A DNA stretch of 64,000 nucleotides from Anaerostipes sp. (lineage in GTDB: Bacteria > Bacillota > Clostridia > Lachnospirales > Lachnospiraceae), in the NCBI RefSeq assembly GCF_018381315.1, contig NZ_JAGZSD010000007.1:1-64000 (forward strand), given 5' to 3'. Below the pieces are notes generated by a model that worked only from the letters and a program-made list of their open reading frames with translations, did not search any database and was not told where the DNA came from. This document shows, one piece after another, positions 15,115-24,312 of the stretch. Position 1 is the stretch's first letter. Each line of letters begins with the position of its first letter. The position numbers and the translations under genes were made by a program.

Positions 15115-16299
15115 CTAAAAATATTGCCTGGCCAGGCGTGTCAGACTTGTCAGATAGTTCATTTTTTCCACACTTTCCGCAGCCTTCACCGGCTTTTTCA
15201 AAAGGACTTCATCCCCTCTTTTATAGATAATATATCCCAGCACCTGACCCTTTTTCACAGGTGCCTTCACCTGTCCGATGCGGATCTGCTTCTTTACATC
15301 ATTTTTGCTGCCCTTGACCAGAACAATTTTGGCCGGGATATCCTGATCGTAAGAAACCGTTTCTTTTTTTCCTTTTGCCACTGTAATTTTTCCGATGTCT
15401 TTTCCTTTTGTGTGATCCTCCATTACCTGACAGTGCGAAAACCCATAATCCAACAGTGCACTGGCATCTTTTACCCTGGCTTTGGAGTCATCACTTGCCA
15501 TAACAACTGCAATCAGGCTGACACCGTTTCTTGTAGCCGTGGCGCTTAAACAGAATTTGGCCGTACTTGTGCTTCCTGTCTTCAATCCGGTGCAGCCATT
15601 GTACTGTTTTAACAGCTTATTTGTGTTGCTGAGCCCGAATTCTTTTGTTCCCTTTTTCGTTTCATGGGTAAATTTGTCCATCCATATTTTCGTATATTTA
15701 AATATATCCGGATGCTTGGTCGTCAATTCTCTGGACATTAAAGCAATGTCAAAGGCAGAAGTCTCATGCCCTTTGATATCCAGGCCGCAGCTGTTTTTAA
15801 AGACCGTATGCTTCATTCCAAGCTGTTTTGCCTTTTCATTCATTCGTTTTACAAAAGCCCCTTCACTGCCGGCAATATGTTCTGCCATAGATACTACCGC
15901 ATCATTGGCACTGGAAATTACAATACATTTCAGCATTGTATCCACAGTCTGGCTTTCTCCCGGCTCTAAAAACACCTGTGATCCTCCCATGGATGCCGCA
16001 TGCTCGCTGACGGTGACTTTGTCCGTATATTTTAAGTTTCCTTTGTCTATCTCCTCAAAAATCAGAAGCAGAGACATTACTTTTGTAACACTGGCCGGCG
16101 GCAGTTCTAAATCTTTGTCTTTTTGATACAGTACGGTGCCGCTTCCGGCTTCCATCACTACCGCAGATTTGGCTGTCAGCTCCAGGCCCTCCTCATCCTG
16201 GGCTACTGTGAGCAATGTTTCCGGCTCCGTGGCAGACACAACAGTTCCGGATGATATGCATACCAATAAAGAAAGAATAAAAATCGCTGCTTTTTTCAT
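15115..16299 (-). CDS. dacF: D-alanyl-D-alanine carboxypeptidase (DacF/PBP5 type)
   Basis: A 394-residue secreted DD-carboxypeptidase that trims peptidoglycan stem peptides. A signal peptide covers residues 1-24. Active-site motifs are SVTK (S70-K73), SAN (130-132) and KTG (240-242). A C-terminal PBP5-type domain (about 295-360) ends in a possible amphipathic anchor (VEKMNYLTSLTRLARQYF). The ATG at 16299 follows AAAGG by 7 bases; an upstream in-frame GTG overlaps a poor site. No terminator is obvious after it. It is separated from the upstream Nudix gene by a terminator and R element copy 2. Confidence 0.92.
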   Translation of the reverse strand: MKKAAIFILSLLVCISSGTVVSATEPETLLTVAQDEEGLELTAKSAVVMEAGSGTVLYQKDKDLELPPASVTKVMSLLLIFEEIDKGNLKYTDKVTVSEHAASMGGSQVFLEPGESQTVDTMLKCIVISSANDAVVSMAEHIAGSEGAFVKRMNEKAKQLGMKHTVFKNSCGLDIKGHETSAFDIALMSRELTTKHPDIFKYTKIWMDKFTHETKKGTKEFGLSNTNKLLKQYNGCTGLKTGSTSTAKFCLSATATRNGVSLIAVVMASDDSKARVKDASALLDYGFSHCQVMEDHTKGKDIGKITVAKGKKETVSYDQDIPAKIVLVKGSKNDVKKQIRIGQVKAPVKKGQVLGYIIYKRGDEVLLKKPVKAAESVEKMNYLTSLTRLARQYF

Positions 16300-16403
16300 A
16301 AAATAACCTTTCACCTCTTATGTTACAGTTTAATAAGGAACAAGCCGATTTATTACAAAAAAAGCGCAAAACAAAGCGGACGAGGCCTCTCACTCTTTGA
16401 GAG

Positions 16404-16470
16404 GCTTGTGCGCATCCTGCACAGAGTGCTTTTTATTTCATGGGATGCACTTTCCTATGAAATAAAAAAA
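16404..16470 (+). repeat. R element, copy 2
   Basis: It shares GTGCGCATCCTGCAC and the hairpin with copy 1 but lacks the first 20-odd bases (AGGCAAATAATTT). Hairpin arms are 16431-16445 and 16453-16467, with one G-T pair. The loop TGCACTT can pair with AGTGC just upstream. A GCCTCTC/GAGAGGC hairpin (16385-16405) replaces the missing end. The A-rich end forms the U-tract of the Nudix gene terminator. Confidence 0.8.
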
Positions 16471-16500
16471 GAACCATAGACGGATCTCCATCTACAGTTC
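16464..16500 (-). terminator. Terminator of the Nudix gene
   Basis: GAACTGTAGATGG pairs with CCGTCTATGGTTC in minus-strand RNA; three G-U pairs make the 13-bp stem specific for that strand. Seven T follow, supplied by R element copy 2. It lies 5 bp after the stop codon. Confidence 0.8.
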
Positions 16501-16504
16501 CTTT

Positions 16505-16957
16505 TCATCTTCTTTGCCTTATTCCCCATTGATTTTTTGATTTTAACTTTTTGTATTCTTCGTATGCTTCCTTTAAAATCTCTTTTTCATTCGGGAACTT
16601 CAACAAGTGGTAGGCTTCGTGATATTTGTAGTACCCAGAGTCAACGAAAAACTCTTCTTTCTGCGGTTTTGAATGATATCCCTCTGCCTCCATCAAATAC
16701 CAGTGAACGCTTTTTACAATCTGTTCATGGAACGAATAAAAAGAATACTCACTCTTTCCTACATATTTGATGATACGGGCATTGGCATCTGTCTCTTCTT
16801 TTACCTCACGCAAAGCGGTTTGTTCGTGCGTTTCCCCTTTTTCAACTGTACCTTTCGGAAGTACCCAGCCGTCGTATCTGTTCTTGTAGCTTTTGTACAA
16901 CAGCAATATCTTCCCTCTGTAAATTACGACACCTCCACAGCTTGTTGCCTCTGTCAT
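16505..16957 (-). CDS. Nudix hydrolase
   Basis: A 150-residue Nudix-fold pyrophosphatase. The Nudix box is GTVEKGETHEQTAL followed by REVKEETDA, which fits GX5EX7REUXEE; D replaces the usual G after EE. WVLPKG before the box resembles MutT/diadenosine-polyphosphate hydrolases, but the substrate cannot be told. The ATG at 16957 follows GGAGG by 5 bases. It has its own good promoter (17010-17038) and terminator, so it is transcribed alone. Confidence 0.87.
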   Translation of the reverse strand: MTEATSCGGVVIYRGKILLLYKSYKNRYDGWVLPKGTVEKGETHEQTALREVKEETDANARIIKYVGKSEYSFYSFHEQIVKSVHWYLMEAEGYHSKPQKEEFFVDSGYYKYHEAYHLLKFPNEKEILKEAYEEYKKLKSKNQWGIRQRR

Positions 16958-17009
16958 TGCAGCCTCCAATCATCCTGCCTCAACGCTATTTTGGGTCTCT
17001 CTAGAAAAT

Positions 17010-17038
17010 ATTATAACGTTAATGGCAGTTCATTTCAA
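17010..17038 (-). promoter_or_regulatory. SigA promoter of the Nudix gene
   Basis: TTGAAA (17033-17038) and TATAAT (17010-17015) with 17 bp between, on the minus strand, about 50 bp before the start codon. Confidence 0.8.
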
Positions 17039-17062
17039 CATTGGATTTTGCTTTCCCTTTAC

Positions 17063-18547
17063 TTACCTGAAATAAGCATCAAAAACATCTTTTGCGATCG
17101 GCGCCGCCACTCTTCCCCCGGACCCGCCGCCTTCCACAATAATGCTTACCACAATTTTTTTACCGTTATGCTCTGCACAGCCGATAAACCACGCATGAGA
17201 ATCCTTATCACTGTTATACTCTGCCGAACCGGTCTTTCCGTAGACTTTATATCTGGAAGAGTAAGCAGATGTGCCGGTTCCGCTTGTCACGACCTTTCTC
17301 AGCATTTTTTTCAGTGATTTACACTCTTTCGCACTCAATGGGCTGGCGATCTCTTTCGTCTTCGTCTCTTTGATGATGCCGCCGTCCACATTTTTCACCT
17401 TATCCACCAGATACGGCTCCATCATGACACCATCATTTGCAATCGTGCTCATAACAGCCGCATTCTGAAGCGGAGTGATCAGCGTACTTCCCTGTCCGAT
17501 GGCCGTCTGCGGAACCTGGCTGTCCTTAGAGCTTCCGTCAAACGAAAACCTGCTGGAAACAGCTGCCAGGTTAATCGGGATTTTGGAATTATACATCATA
17601 TCATCTGCAAGAGATGCAAGCTTTCCTTTATTCAGCCGGGCAGCCATATGAACAAAAGCAGTGTTGCAGGACTTTTCCACAGCCTGCTCTAAGTTTACTG
17701 TCCCGTGGGCGGTTCCCCCATAGCAGCGGATCTTTACATTGTTAATCTTTGTATATCCTGTACAGTGATAGGAAAAGTTTTTATAATTCTTGTTTTCTCT
17801 CATATACTCCAGAGCCGTAATCACCTTGAATGTGGAACCCGGAGGATACAGCCCCTGTGTCGCCCGGTTAATCAAAAGGGCATCACTGTCAGTATTTAAC
17901 TCTTCCCAGTTCTCTTTTACCAACGCCGGACGGAAATCCGGCTTAGAAACCATGGCAAGAACCTTTCCGGTTTCCGGATCCATGGCAACCACTGCTCCCT
18001 TTTCACCGCTCAGAGCATTATATGCAGCGCTCTGTACTCTTGTATCCAAAGTGGTATAGACATTGTCCCCAATACTCTTCTCCCCCCTCAGATTGCTTTC
18101 GATCTGAGACAGAAGATTGGCATTGGACTTTAAGAGATCAAAATTACATTTGGACTCCAAACCTGATTTTCCTTTGGCATTGTATCCGACCACATGGGCA
18201 AACATCCGGCCATAGGGATAGTCTCTGACTTCGTTATCCCCGTCATTGACCGTCTGGGCCAGCACCTTTCCGTTGGCACTGATAATCTTTCCTCTCACCA
18301 CATGCTTCTCCAGTTCCTGAAGCCTTAAATTGTGGGAATCTGTGATGACACTCTGGCTGTCCCTGACAACGAAATGAATAATATACCCGATCAGCACCAG
18401 AAACAGCCCTACAAAGATATATGTAATCTGCAGGATCTGTCTATTGGCGTGCTTTTTCTTTTTTCCCTCTTTTTGTTCGGTTTTTTGGGAGGGAGATCTC
18501 TTTGGTATCTCCGTTTCCGCTTTCTTTCTTCGTTTGAATATTTTCAT
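17063..18547 (-). CDS. Class B penicillin-binding protein (transpeptidase)
   Basis: A 494-residue monofunctional transpeptidase resembling PbpA/FtsI. A very basic cytoplasmic tail (1-38) precedes one membrane helix (about 41-61). Active-site motifs are STFK (238-241), SCN (293-295) and KTG (438-440). It is shorter than PBP2 at 52.6 kb and lacks most of the pedestal region. The ATG at 18547 follows GAGG by 9 bases, so its first 35 codons overlap the end of the SEDS gene by 107 bp in another frame. With that SEDS protein it probably forms a second glycan-polymerase/transpeptidase pair besides RodA-PBP2. Confidence 0.9.
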   Translation of the reverse strand: MKIFKRRKKAETEIPKRSPSQKTEQKEGKKKKHANRQILQITYIFVGLFLVLIGYIIHFVVRDSQSVITDSHNLRLQELEKHVVRGKIISANGKVLAQTVNDGDNEVRDYPYGRMFAHVVGYNAKGKSGLESKCNFDLLKSNANLLSQIESNLRGEKSIGDNVYTTLDTRVQSAAYNALSGEKGAVVAMDPETGKVLAMVSKPDFRPALVKENWEELNTDSDALLINRATQGLYPPGSTFKVITALEYMRENKNYKNFSYHCTGYTKINNVKIRCYGGTAHGTVNLEQAVEKSCNTAFVHMAARLNKGKLASLADDMMYNSKIPINLAAVSSRFSFDGSSKDSQVPQTAIGQGSTLITPLQNAAVMSTIANDGVMMEPYLVDKVKNVDGGIIKETKTKEIASPLSAKECKSLKKMLRKVVTSGTGTSAYSSRYKVYGKTGSAEYNSDKDSHAWFIGCAEHNGKKIVVSIIVEGGGSGGRVAAPIAKDVFDAYFR

Positions 18548-19856
18548 TTTCTTCTTCCTCACTATCTGCTAACATGTGTAATCCCTGAATAACGCTCAAA
18601 ATAATCAATGTACTCAGCACCGATGTTCCCCCGTAGCTGACCAGAGGAATTGTGACACCTGTAGACGGTATAAATTTTGTCACTCCGCCGATACTCAGAA
18701 ATACCTGAAAGATAAAACAAATGCCGAATCCCAAACAGAGCAGTTTGTTAAACAAAGTACGGCTTCTTGTGGAAATATCCATAAACAAGATAAAACAGCT
18801 GATCAGCACAAAAATCAGGCAGATACCGAAAATAACGCCGAATTCTTCACTGATAACAGAAAAAATAAAGTCTGATTCCCGGACCGGAATGTCAAACGGT
18901 CTTCCCTGGGTAAGCCCCATTCCAAACCAGCTCCCTGTACCGATGGCAAACAAGGACTGGCAGACCTGTGCTCCCCTTCCCTCGATCATAGAAAACGGAT
19001 CCTTCCAAACAGCCACACGTACCTGTACATGGGAAAACAAATGATATGCCACCACTGCTGCCAGAGCGCCGCCTCCCAGTCCTCCCAGCAGGTAACTCGG
19101 CTTTGCCGTAGCCACATACAGCATCATCAGATAGATCATGAAGTACAAAAGTGCTCCTCCAAGATCCTTTTCCACTACAAGCACCAGCACGTAAAGTGCA
19201 GCTATGACTGTGATCTTTACAAGATCTTTAAATTCCTTTGCCTTGCTCAGCATTGCCGCTGCGAAGAAAACAAAGATGATCTTAACGAACTCTGACGGCT
19301 GGAATGCAAGGCTTCCGAACTGCACCCAGTTATAAGCACCGTTTTTCATAACACCGAAAACAAAAACGGATGAAAGCAGTGCAAAACCGCCGATGGCATA
19401 AACCCATCCAAGCTTATTCCAGAAAGATAATTTGTGCATCATAAGCGGGATCAGTCCCGTGACAAGCACACCGATGGCCACAATGGCGAACTGCTTCATA
19501 GCCAGCTCAAAAGAAAGCCTGGTGAGAATGACAAAGCCGGTTCCCAGCAGAAAACACATATTGTTGATCAGAAGCCTTGAAGATCTCTTATATATTTTCG
19601 GATACAGGATCATAACGATCTCAAAGAAAACGATCTGTGCCGCAAAAAATATGAGAACTTTTAATTCCAACGTTCTTAAAAACAGAACCAGATTGCACAG
19701 AAACAAAAATACAAACATATAAATGACCTGGTTGTCCAGAAGTTCCTCCTGCCGTTTTTTATTCTTCGGCCGGAACATTGTAAAACAAGAAAATGTATAA
19801 ACCAGGCACATAATCAGTATCAGGTATTTCGCAACCACTGCAATGATTTGAACCAT
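18441..19856 (-). CDS. SEDS family protein (FtsW/RodA-like)
   Basis: A 471-residue polytopic membrane protein of the SEDS peptidoglycan polymerase family. About ten membrane helices are visible. Family motifs include NGAYNWVQFG, FQPSEFVKI, EKDLGGALLYF, RESDFIFSVISEEFG and VSYGGTS. Beyond the core it has a charged C-terminal tail (about 435-471). The last 107 bp also encode the start of the PBP. It begins 8 bp after the U32 gene. It could be FtsW or a second RodA-like enzyme; its pairing with a short PBP resembles RodA-PbpA of Actinobacteria, but I cannot decide. Confidence 0.9.
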   Translation of the reverse strand: MVQIIAVVAKYLILIMCLVYTFSCFTMFRPKNKKRQEELLDNQVIYMFVFLFLCNLVLFLRTLELKVLIFFAAQIVFFEIVMILYPKIYKRSSRLLINNMCFLLGTGFVILTRLSFELAMKQFAIVAIGVLVTGLIPLMMHKLSFWNKLGWVYAIGGFALLSSVFVFGVMKNGAYNWVQFGSLAFQPSEFVKIIFVFFAAAMLSKAKEFKDLVKITVIAALYVLVLVVEKDLGGALLYFMIYLMMLYVATAKPSYLLGGLGGGALAAVVAYHLFSHVQVRVAVWKDPFSMIEGRGAQVCQSLFAIGTGSWFGMGLTQGRPFDIPVRESDFIFSVISEEFGVIFGICLIFVLISCFILFMDISTRSRTLFNKLLCLGFGICFIFQVFLSIGGVTKFIPSTGVTIPLVSYGGTSVLSTLIILSVIQGLHMLADSEEEENENIQTKKESGNGDTKEISLPKNRTKRGKKEKARQ

Positions 19857-19864
19857 ATTACCAC

Positions 19865-22240
19865 CTATAATATTCCTCTCTTAAAGTGTCCTTTTGTAAA
19901 ATGCGGGAATGGGAACTCGGAAGCCCTGCCGTCCAGCGCTTTTAGTGCAGCTTCGTACACCAGGCGGGCCTCCTCCCTGTTTTCTTTGGTAAAGTGCAGA
20001 CGAAGATTTTGGGGAGCAAGATTTTTAAGTTTTTCGGTCTCTGCTCCAAGCCACAGGGGCTCTCCATTGTAAATTTCATTAAAACATCCTTTACACTGAT
20101 TTTTGACATAAAAATCTTTTCCATACCGGTCTTTTAACACAAGCCAGGAACTTTTTCGGTCACAGCCTCTGCTGTTTTTCCTCTGGCACTGGGCCGAAAC
20201 CATCAGCGGCAGATGTCCGTAAAACAAAATATCCGCATCCTGCAGAGACAATGCCAAAAGCTCATCATAGTTAAGTTCTGCCGGCATCGTCGACCGGAAA
20301 TTCTGTCCGTAAACTTGATTCAGTGTCCGGTATGCCTCATTGTTATAACAGTAGACCGTATAATCAGCCAGGATCTTTTTGGTACATCCCTTATCCCTGA
20401 GCCATATAAGCTCTTCCAGGCTCCGGATACAGATTTCATCCACATATGGACCGGCCAGCAGATCCCAGCACTGCTCCATAAGCTTAAGTTCCGGAACTCT
20501 AACAATCTGGGGCAGCATGACAGTAACCCGGCGTCCGGCTTCTCTGCACTGCTGCAGAATCTCCGGTTCCTCTGCCGCCTCGTAAAGAGACAGATAAATC
20601 TTTTCTGCCCTGTCCCATGCAAGAACCTCCGGAAGCAGTGTCCGATCCTCCAGAGAAACACTCAGCGCAGGAGACTTCAAGGCATGGTTATGCTTCTGTG
20701 CCGGCGCTGTAATTTCCAGAGATTCAGCCGGTTTCCTTCTGCTCTTTTTCAAAATCTCCTGTGTCAGTTTTTCAAAGCCGTCCCTTCTCAGCTGTTTTAA
20801 AGCCGCTACCGGAAGAAATACATCTCCCCGGACCTCTGCCCTAAGTTCTTCAAAGGTAAAATCACTCTCGCCGGTTTTGGATATCTGCTTTATAATATCC
20901 TCACTTGAGAGAGGCCGCTTCTGGGCTGCTTCTGCCAAAGCACCCGAAACCTCTGCTGTCACTTCCCCTGAAGTTAACACAAGTTTAGCACACTTCCCAG
21001 GAGAAATTATAATTTTTCCCTTAATATTTTCTTTCGATTTCTGTTTCAGGTTTTCCGCCATTTTATCTTTCAGGCTCTGGTTCTTTGTCCTGAAAATGCG
21101 CATTCCCGGTTTCAGATATTTAAGCTTCTGTCCATTTAACCGGACCTGATCCCCCTTTTTCCATCCATCCGGACAAGTGAGCTCTGCTTTGTCTCCATTT
21201 GCCAGGGAAATCTCCAGCACATCCCCTTTTCCAAGGTCTTCCGTTGTCTGGAATATCACATGTTTCCCCCGGACCGACTGAATTTTTCCTACATAAATCC
21301 CCTGATGGTTGGGCCTGTTAAGAGACATCATATCCCTGCCGTTATGCTTTTTATAATAACCGGACGTAAAACCTCCTCTGTTAAAAAGCTCCAGCAATTC
21401 TTTTTCATCTTCCTCAGAAACCTGATATGGACGGCCGCTTTCATAAAGATCCACATACTTCCTGTAAATCCGGGTCACTGCACCTACGTATTCAGGCTGT
21501 TTCATTCTGCCCTCGATTTTTAAAGAATCCACGCCGTGCTCTATCAATTCAGGAAGTTCTCTGATTGTGCAGAGATCCTTTGGGCTCAGCAGAAAATTCT
21601 CTCCTTTGCGGTTTTGCTTTGTACCGTTTTCATACAGATCAAACGGCAGCCTGCAGGTGCCTGCACAGCGTCCCCTGTTTCCGCTTCTTCCTCCCAGCAT
21701 ACTGCTCATGAGACATTGTCCTGAATAACAATAACAAAGGGCCCCATGGACAAAACACTCCATATCCAGCCCTGTTTCTTTTTTTATTTTATAGATTTCA
21801 TTTAAGGAAAGTTCTCTGGCAGGCACGACTCTGCTGGCCCCCAGTTCCTTCACCAGCCTCGCCCCGTGAATTCCGGTCACAGTCATCTGGGTACTGGCAT
21901 GAATCTCCATGTCCGGAAAACATGTGCGGATGATATTCACCGCTCCCAGATCCTGGACAATAACTGCATCAAGGCCCCTCTCATAGTATGGTTCTAAAAA
22001 CCTTGAAAGTCCGGAGATTTCGTCCTGCTTCATCAGCGTATTCACCGCCAGATAAACCCTGCGTCCAAAAAGATGGGCATAATCAATGGCCCAAAGCAGC
22101 TCTTCTTTATCGAAATTATTGGCATAGGCCCTTGCTCCGTACAGGCTTCCGCCTAAATACACAGCATCTGCCCCGTTTTGTACAGCAGCCTTCAGGCTCT
22201 CTGCCGAGCCGGCCGGTGCCAGCACTTCTGTTGACTTCAT
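19865..22240 (-). CDS. Peptidase U32 family protein with DUF3656 (RlhA-like)
   Basis: A 791-residue protein. The U32 domain covers about 1-300 and contains LAPAGSAESLKAAVQNGAD, ALCYCYSGQCLMSS and SGNRGRCAGTCR with the conserved cysteines. A DUF3656-type middle region and a third, cysteine-rich C-terminal part (QCKGCFNEIYNGEP) follow. E. coli RlhA, which hydroxylates a cytidine of 23S rRNA, has the same U32-DUF3656 layout, so an rRNA-modifying role is likelier than proteolysis. The ATG at 22240 begins 4 bp after zapA; an in-frame TTG upstream is rejected. It lies between zapA and a SEDS gene. Confidence 0.85.
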   Translation of the reverse strand: MKSTEVLAPAGSAESLKAAVQNGADAVYLGGSLYGARAYANNFDKEELLWAIDYAHLFGRRVYLAVNTLMKQDEISGLSRFLEPYYERGLDAVIVQDLGAVNIIRTCFPDMEIHASTQMTVTGIHGARLVKELGASRVVPARELSLNEIYKIKKETGLDMECFVHGALCYCYSGQCLMSSMLGGRSGNRGRCAGTCRLPFDLYENGTKQNRKGENFLLSPKDLCTIRELPELIEHGVDSLKIEGRMKQPEYVGAVTRIYRKYVDLYESGRPYQVSEEDEKELLELFNRGGFTSGYYKKHNGRDMMSLNRPNHQGIYVGKIQSVRGKHVIFQTTEDLGKGDVLEISLANGDKAELTCPDGWKKGDQVRLNGQKLKYLKPGMRIFRTKNQSLKDKMAENLKQKSKENIKGKIIISPGKCAKLVLTSGEVTAEVSGALAEAAQKRPLSSEDIIKQISKTGESDFTFEELRAEVRGDVFLPVAALKQLRRDGFEKLTQEILKKSRRKPAESLEITAPAQKHNHALKSPALSVSLEDRTLLPEVLAWDRAEKIYLSLYEAAEEPEILQQCREAGRRVTVMLPQIVRVPELKLMEQCWDLLAGPYVDEICIRSLEELIWLRDKGCTKKILADYTVYCYNNEAYRTLNQVYGQNFRSTMPAELNYDELLALSLQDADILFYGHLPLMVSAQCQRKNSRGCDRKSSWLVLKDRYGKDFYVKNQCKGCFNEIYNGEPLWLGAETEKLKNLAPQNLRLHFTKENREEARLVYEAALKALDGRASEFPFPHFTKGHFKRGIL

Positions 22241-22244
22241 ACTT

Positions 22245-22631
22245 CTACCGTTCCTTTTTAGCAACTGATTCTTCCTCTAATACCCGGATTCTTTCCCGGT
22301 ATTCGTTCAGCTGCTTTTCCAATGATTCATTCTTAATCTGCAGTTCCACCAGTTCATTTTTCATCCGGTACATCTCTGAATCCTGCTGATCCATATCTGC
22401 CCGGCTTTTCTCAAGGGTATTTTTCATGCACATATACTCATCTGCTACACTGAGTGCCAGATGGAAACTCTGCATGTCCGGAGGCAGCTTCAGATAGTGA
22501 TCCGAAGCCTTCAAATCCCGGATCTTTGCATTCAGATAAGATGCAATCTGATGCATAAACTCTTCCGGCTCTTCTCCGCCCAAATAATATAATTTTCCGT
22601 CAATTACAACCTCTACGACATTTTTTCTCAT
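22245..22631 (-). CDS. zapA: Cell division protein ZapA
   Basis: A 128-residue FtsZ-ring stabiliser. The N-terminal ZapA domain (KNVVEVVIDGKLYYLGGEE-like start, then SYLNAKIRDL) covers about 1-75, and a coiled coil of heptads fills 80-125. GGAGG precedes the ATG. It lies 12 bp after ruvB and 4 bp before the U32 gene. Confidence 0.9.
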   Translation of the reverse strand: MRKNVVEVVIDGKLYYLGGEEPEEFMHQIASYLNAKIRDLKASDHYLKLPPDMQSFHLALSVADEYMCMKNTLEKSRADMDQQDSEMYRMKNELVELQIKNESLEKQLNEYRERIRVLEEESVAKKER

Positions 22632-22643
22632 AAGTAAGCCCTC

Positions 22644-23642
22644 CTATTCCGGGATTGGCAGTCCAAAATGCTGATAGGCGGCTCCGGTCACAATCCGCCC
22701 TCTCGGAGTTCTCTGAATCAGGCCGTTTTGGATCAGGTATGGTTCATACACATCCTCTATAGTCCCAGAGTCCTCGCCGATCGCAGCTGCCAGCGTATCA
22801 AGCCCTACCGGGCTGCCGTGAAAGACATCAATCATCGTCCGAAGCAAAGTCCGGTCAATCTGATCCAGGCCCAGAGTATCCACCTCCAAATGGTTTAAGG
22901 CTACCATGGCAACATCCTTAGTAATCACTCCGTCATACTTTACTTCTGCAAAGTCCCTGACTCTTTTTAACAGACGGTTTGCAAGCCTCGGTGTCCCCCT
23001 GGATCTTCTGGCAATCTCACGTGCCCCTTCCTCTTCAATCGCAATGTTTAGCACAGCGGCTGAATTGATGACGATGGTCATGAGTTCCTCTGTCTCATAG
23101 AAGTTCAGCCGGTTGACAACACCAAACCGGTCCCTTAACGGGGCTGTCAGCATCCCTGCCCTCGTAGTGGCCCCCACCAGAGTAAATTTAGGAAGTTCCA
23201 GACGGATTGACCGTGCAGCCTGTCCCTTTCCCACCAGAATATCAATTGCGAAATCCTCCATGGCAGGGTATAAAACCTCCTCCACCTGGCGGTTCAGGCG
23301 GTGGATCTCATCGATAAACAGTACATCCCCCTCCTGAAGGTTATTGAGCAGTGCCGCAATCTCACCCGGCTTTTCTATAGCGGGTCCGCTGGTCACTTTC
23401 AGATGCACATCCATCTCATTGGCCACAATGCCTGCAAGTGTTGTCTTGCCCAGTCCCGGAGGCCCGTAAAGCAGCACATGATCCAGGGATTCCCCCCTGC
23501 TTTTGGCGGCTTCAATAAAAATCCTCAGATTCTGCTTGACCTTTTCCTGTCCGATATAATCATCAAGGTTCTGCGGCCTTAAGTTATTTTCTATTGTAAT
23601 ATCTTCTTCCACCAGCTCAGTGGAAATCATTCTATCTAACAT
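22644..23642 (-). CDS. ruvB: Holliday junction DNA helicase RuvB
   Basis: A 332-residue AAA+ motor that drives branch migration with RuvA. Walker A is GPPGLGKT (61-68), Walker B is LFIDEIHRL, sensor 1 is GATTRAG, and the C-terminal winged helix includes the QRTPRGR motif. Length and motifs are standard. It starts 9 bp after ruvA with a GAGGG ribosome site and continues into zapA. Confidence 0.97.
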   Translation of the reverse strand: MLDRMISTELVEEDITIENNLRPQNLDDYIGQEKVKQNLRIFIEAAKSRGESLDHVLLYGPPGLGKTTLAGIVANEMDVHLKVTSGPAIEKPGEIAALLNNLQEGDVLFIDEIHRLNRQVEEVLYPAMEDFAIDILVGKGQAARSIRLELPKFTLVGATTRAGMLTAPLRDRFGVVNRLNFYETEELMTIVINSAAVLNIAIEEEGAREIARRSRGTPRLANRLLKRVRDFAEVKYDGVITKDVAMVALNHLEVDTLGLDQIDRTLLRTMIDVFHGSPVGLDTLAAAIGEDSGTIEDVYEPYLIQNGLIQRTPRGRIVTGAAYQHFGLPIPE

Positions 23643-23651
23643 AATGTCCCT

Positions 23652-24248
23652 CTATATCAGTTTTGTCAGCGCCTTTTTCAGCAATTGCTCAGGCCCGTAC
23701 TCTGCTGCATTCTCTACTTTCTTGATGGCCATCATTGCCTCAGACCTGGAATAGCCAAGACTGACAAGCCCCTGTGCAGTGATTGCCACAGAATCCTCTG
23801 CCGGAACTTCTCCTTCAAAACCTGCCGGGTCATCCTGCTGGAATTCTTCAAAATCCAGCTTGTCCCGCAGCTCCAGGATCAATTTCTTAGCCCCTTTCGG
23901 ACCAAGCCCCGGTGTCTTTGCAATCGTCTTGGAATCATCACTCATCACTGCGATCTTTAATTCATAGACAGACAGGGTGGACAGCACGGAAAGTCCCACC
24001 TTCGGCCCGATACCGCTGACTCCGATCAGCAGTTCAAATGCTTCCAGCTCGTCCTTTGTACGAAATCCAAATAAACTCAGATCATCCTCCCTCACATGCA
24101 TATGGGTATATATCTTGACTTCCTGGCCAATGCCGCCCGGAAACTCCTGACCGGCAGGCATCATAATGTCATACCCGATGCCGTGATTCTCTACCACCGC
24201 TCCCCCAGGCGTCATGGAAACTAAAATGCCCTTAATATACGAAATCAC
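23652..24248 (-). CDS. ruvA: Holliday junction DNA helicase RuvA
   Basis: A 198-residue Holliday-junction binding protein. The OB-fold domain begins VISYIKGILV. The helix-hairpin-helix region has VSGIGPKVGLSVLS and TPGLGPKGAKKLILEL, and domain III is at the C-terminus (about 150-198). The start is GTG at 24248, with AAGGAGG 7 bases upstream; no ATG fits, and a longer in-frame extension would run into the promoter. It heads a six-gene unit (ruvA, ruvB, zapA, U32, SEDS, PBP). Confidence 0.95.
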   Translation of the reverse strand: MISYIKGILVSMTPGGAVVENHGIGYDIMMPAGQEFPGGIGQEVKIYTHMHVREDDLSLFGFRTKDELEAFELLIGVSGIGPKVGLSVLSTLSVYELKIAVMSDDSKTIAKTPGLGPKGAKKLILELRDKLDFEEFQQDDPAGFEGEVPAEDSVAITAQGLVSLGYSRSEAMMAIKKVENAAEYGPEQLLKKALTKLI

Positions 24249-24278
24249 TCCATATCCTCCTTGCGACGTTTTGAAGTA

Positions 24279-24284
24279 ATTATA
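24279..24284 (-). promoter_or_regulatory. Extended -10 promoter of ruvA
   Basis: TATAAT preceded by TG at the extended -10 position (TGTTATAAT) on the minus strand, 30 bp before the GTG start. No good -35 is visible. It is divergent from the promoter at 24313. Confidence 0.6.
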
Positions 24285-24312
24285 ACATAAATCTTTCACC
24301 TGTGGTTAGGGA

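Noticed and set aside
16385..16405. GCCTCTC/GAGAGGC hairpin as a second terminator after the Nudix gene
   Set aside because: A perfect 7-bp stem but no T-run on either strand; it lies beyond the convincing terminator at 16464-16500.
15482..17317. Two plus-strand frames of 214 codons (15482-16126 and 16673-17317)
   Set aside because: They are shadows of the DD-carboxypeptidase, Nudix and PBP genes; composition is cysteine/serine/phenylalanine-rich and without motifs.
20213..20800. 195-codon plus-strand frame
   Set aside because: Antisense to the U32 gene, no ribosome site, no recognisable domain.
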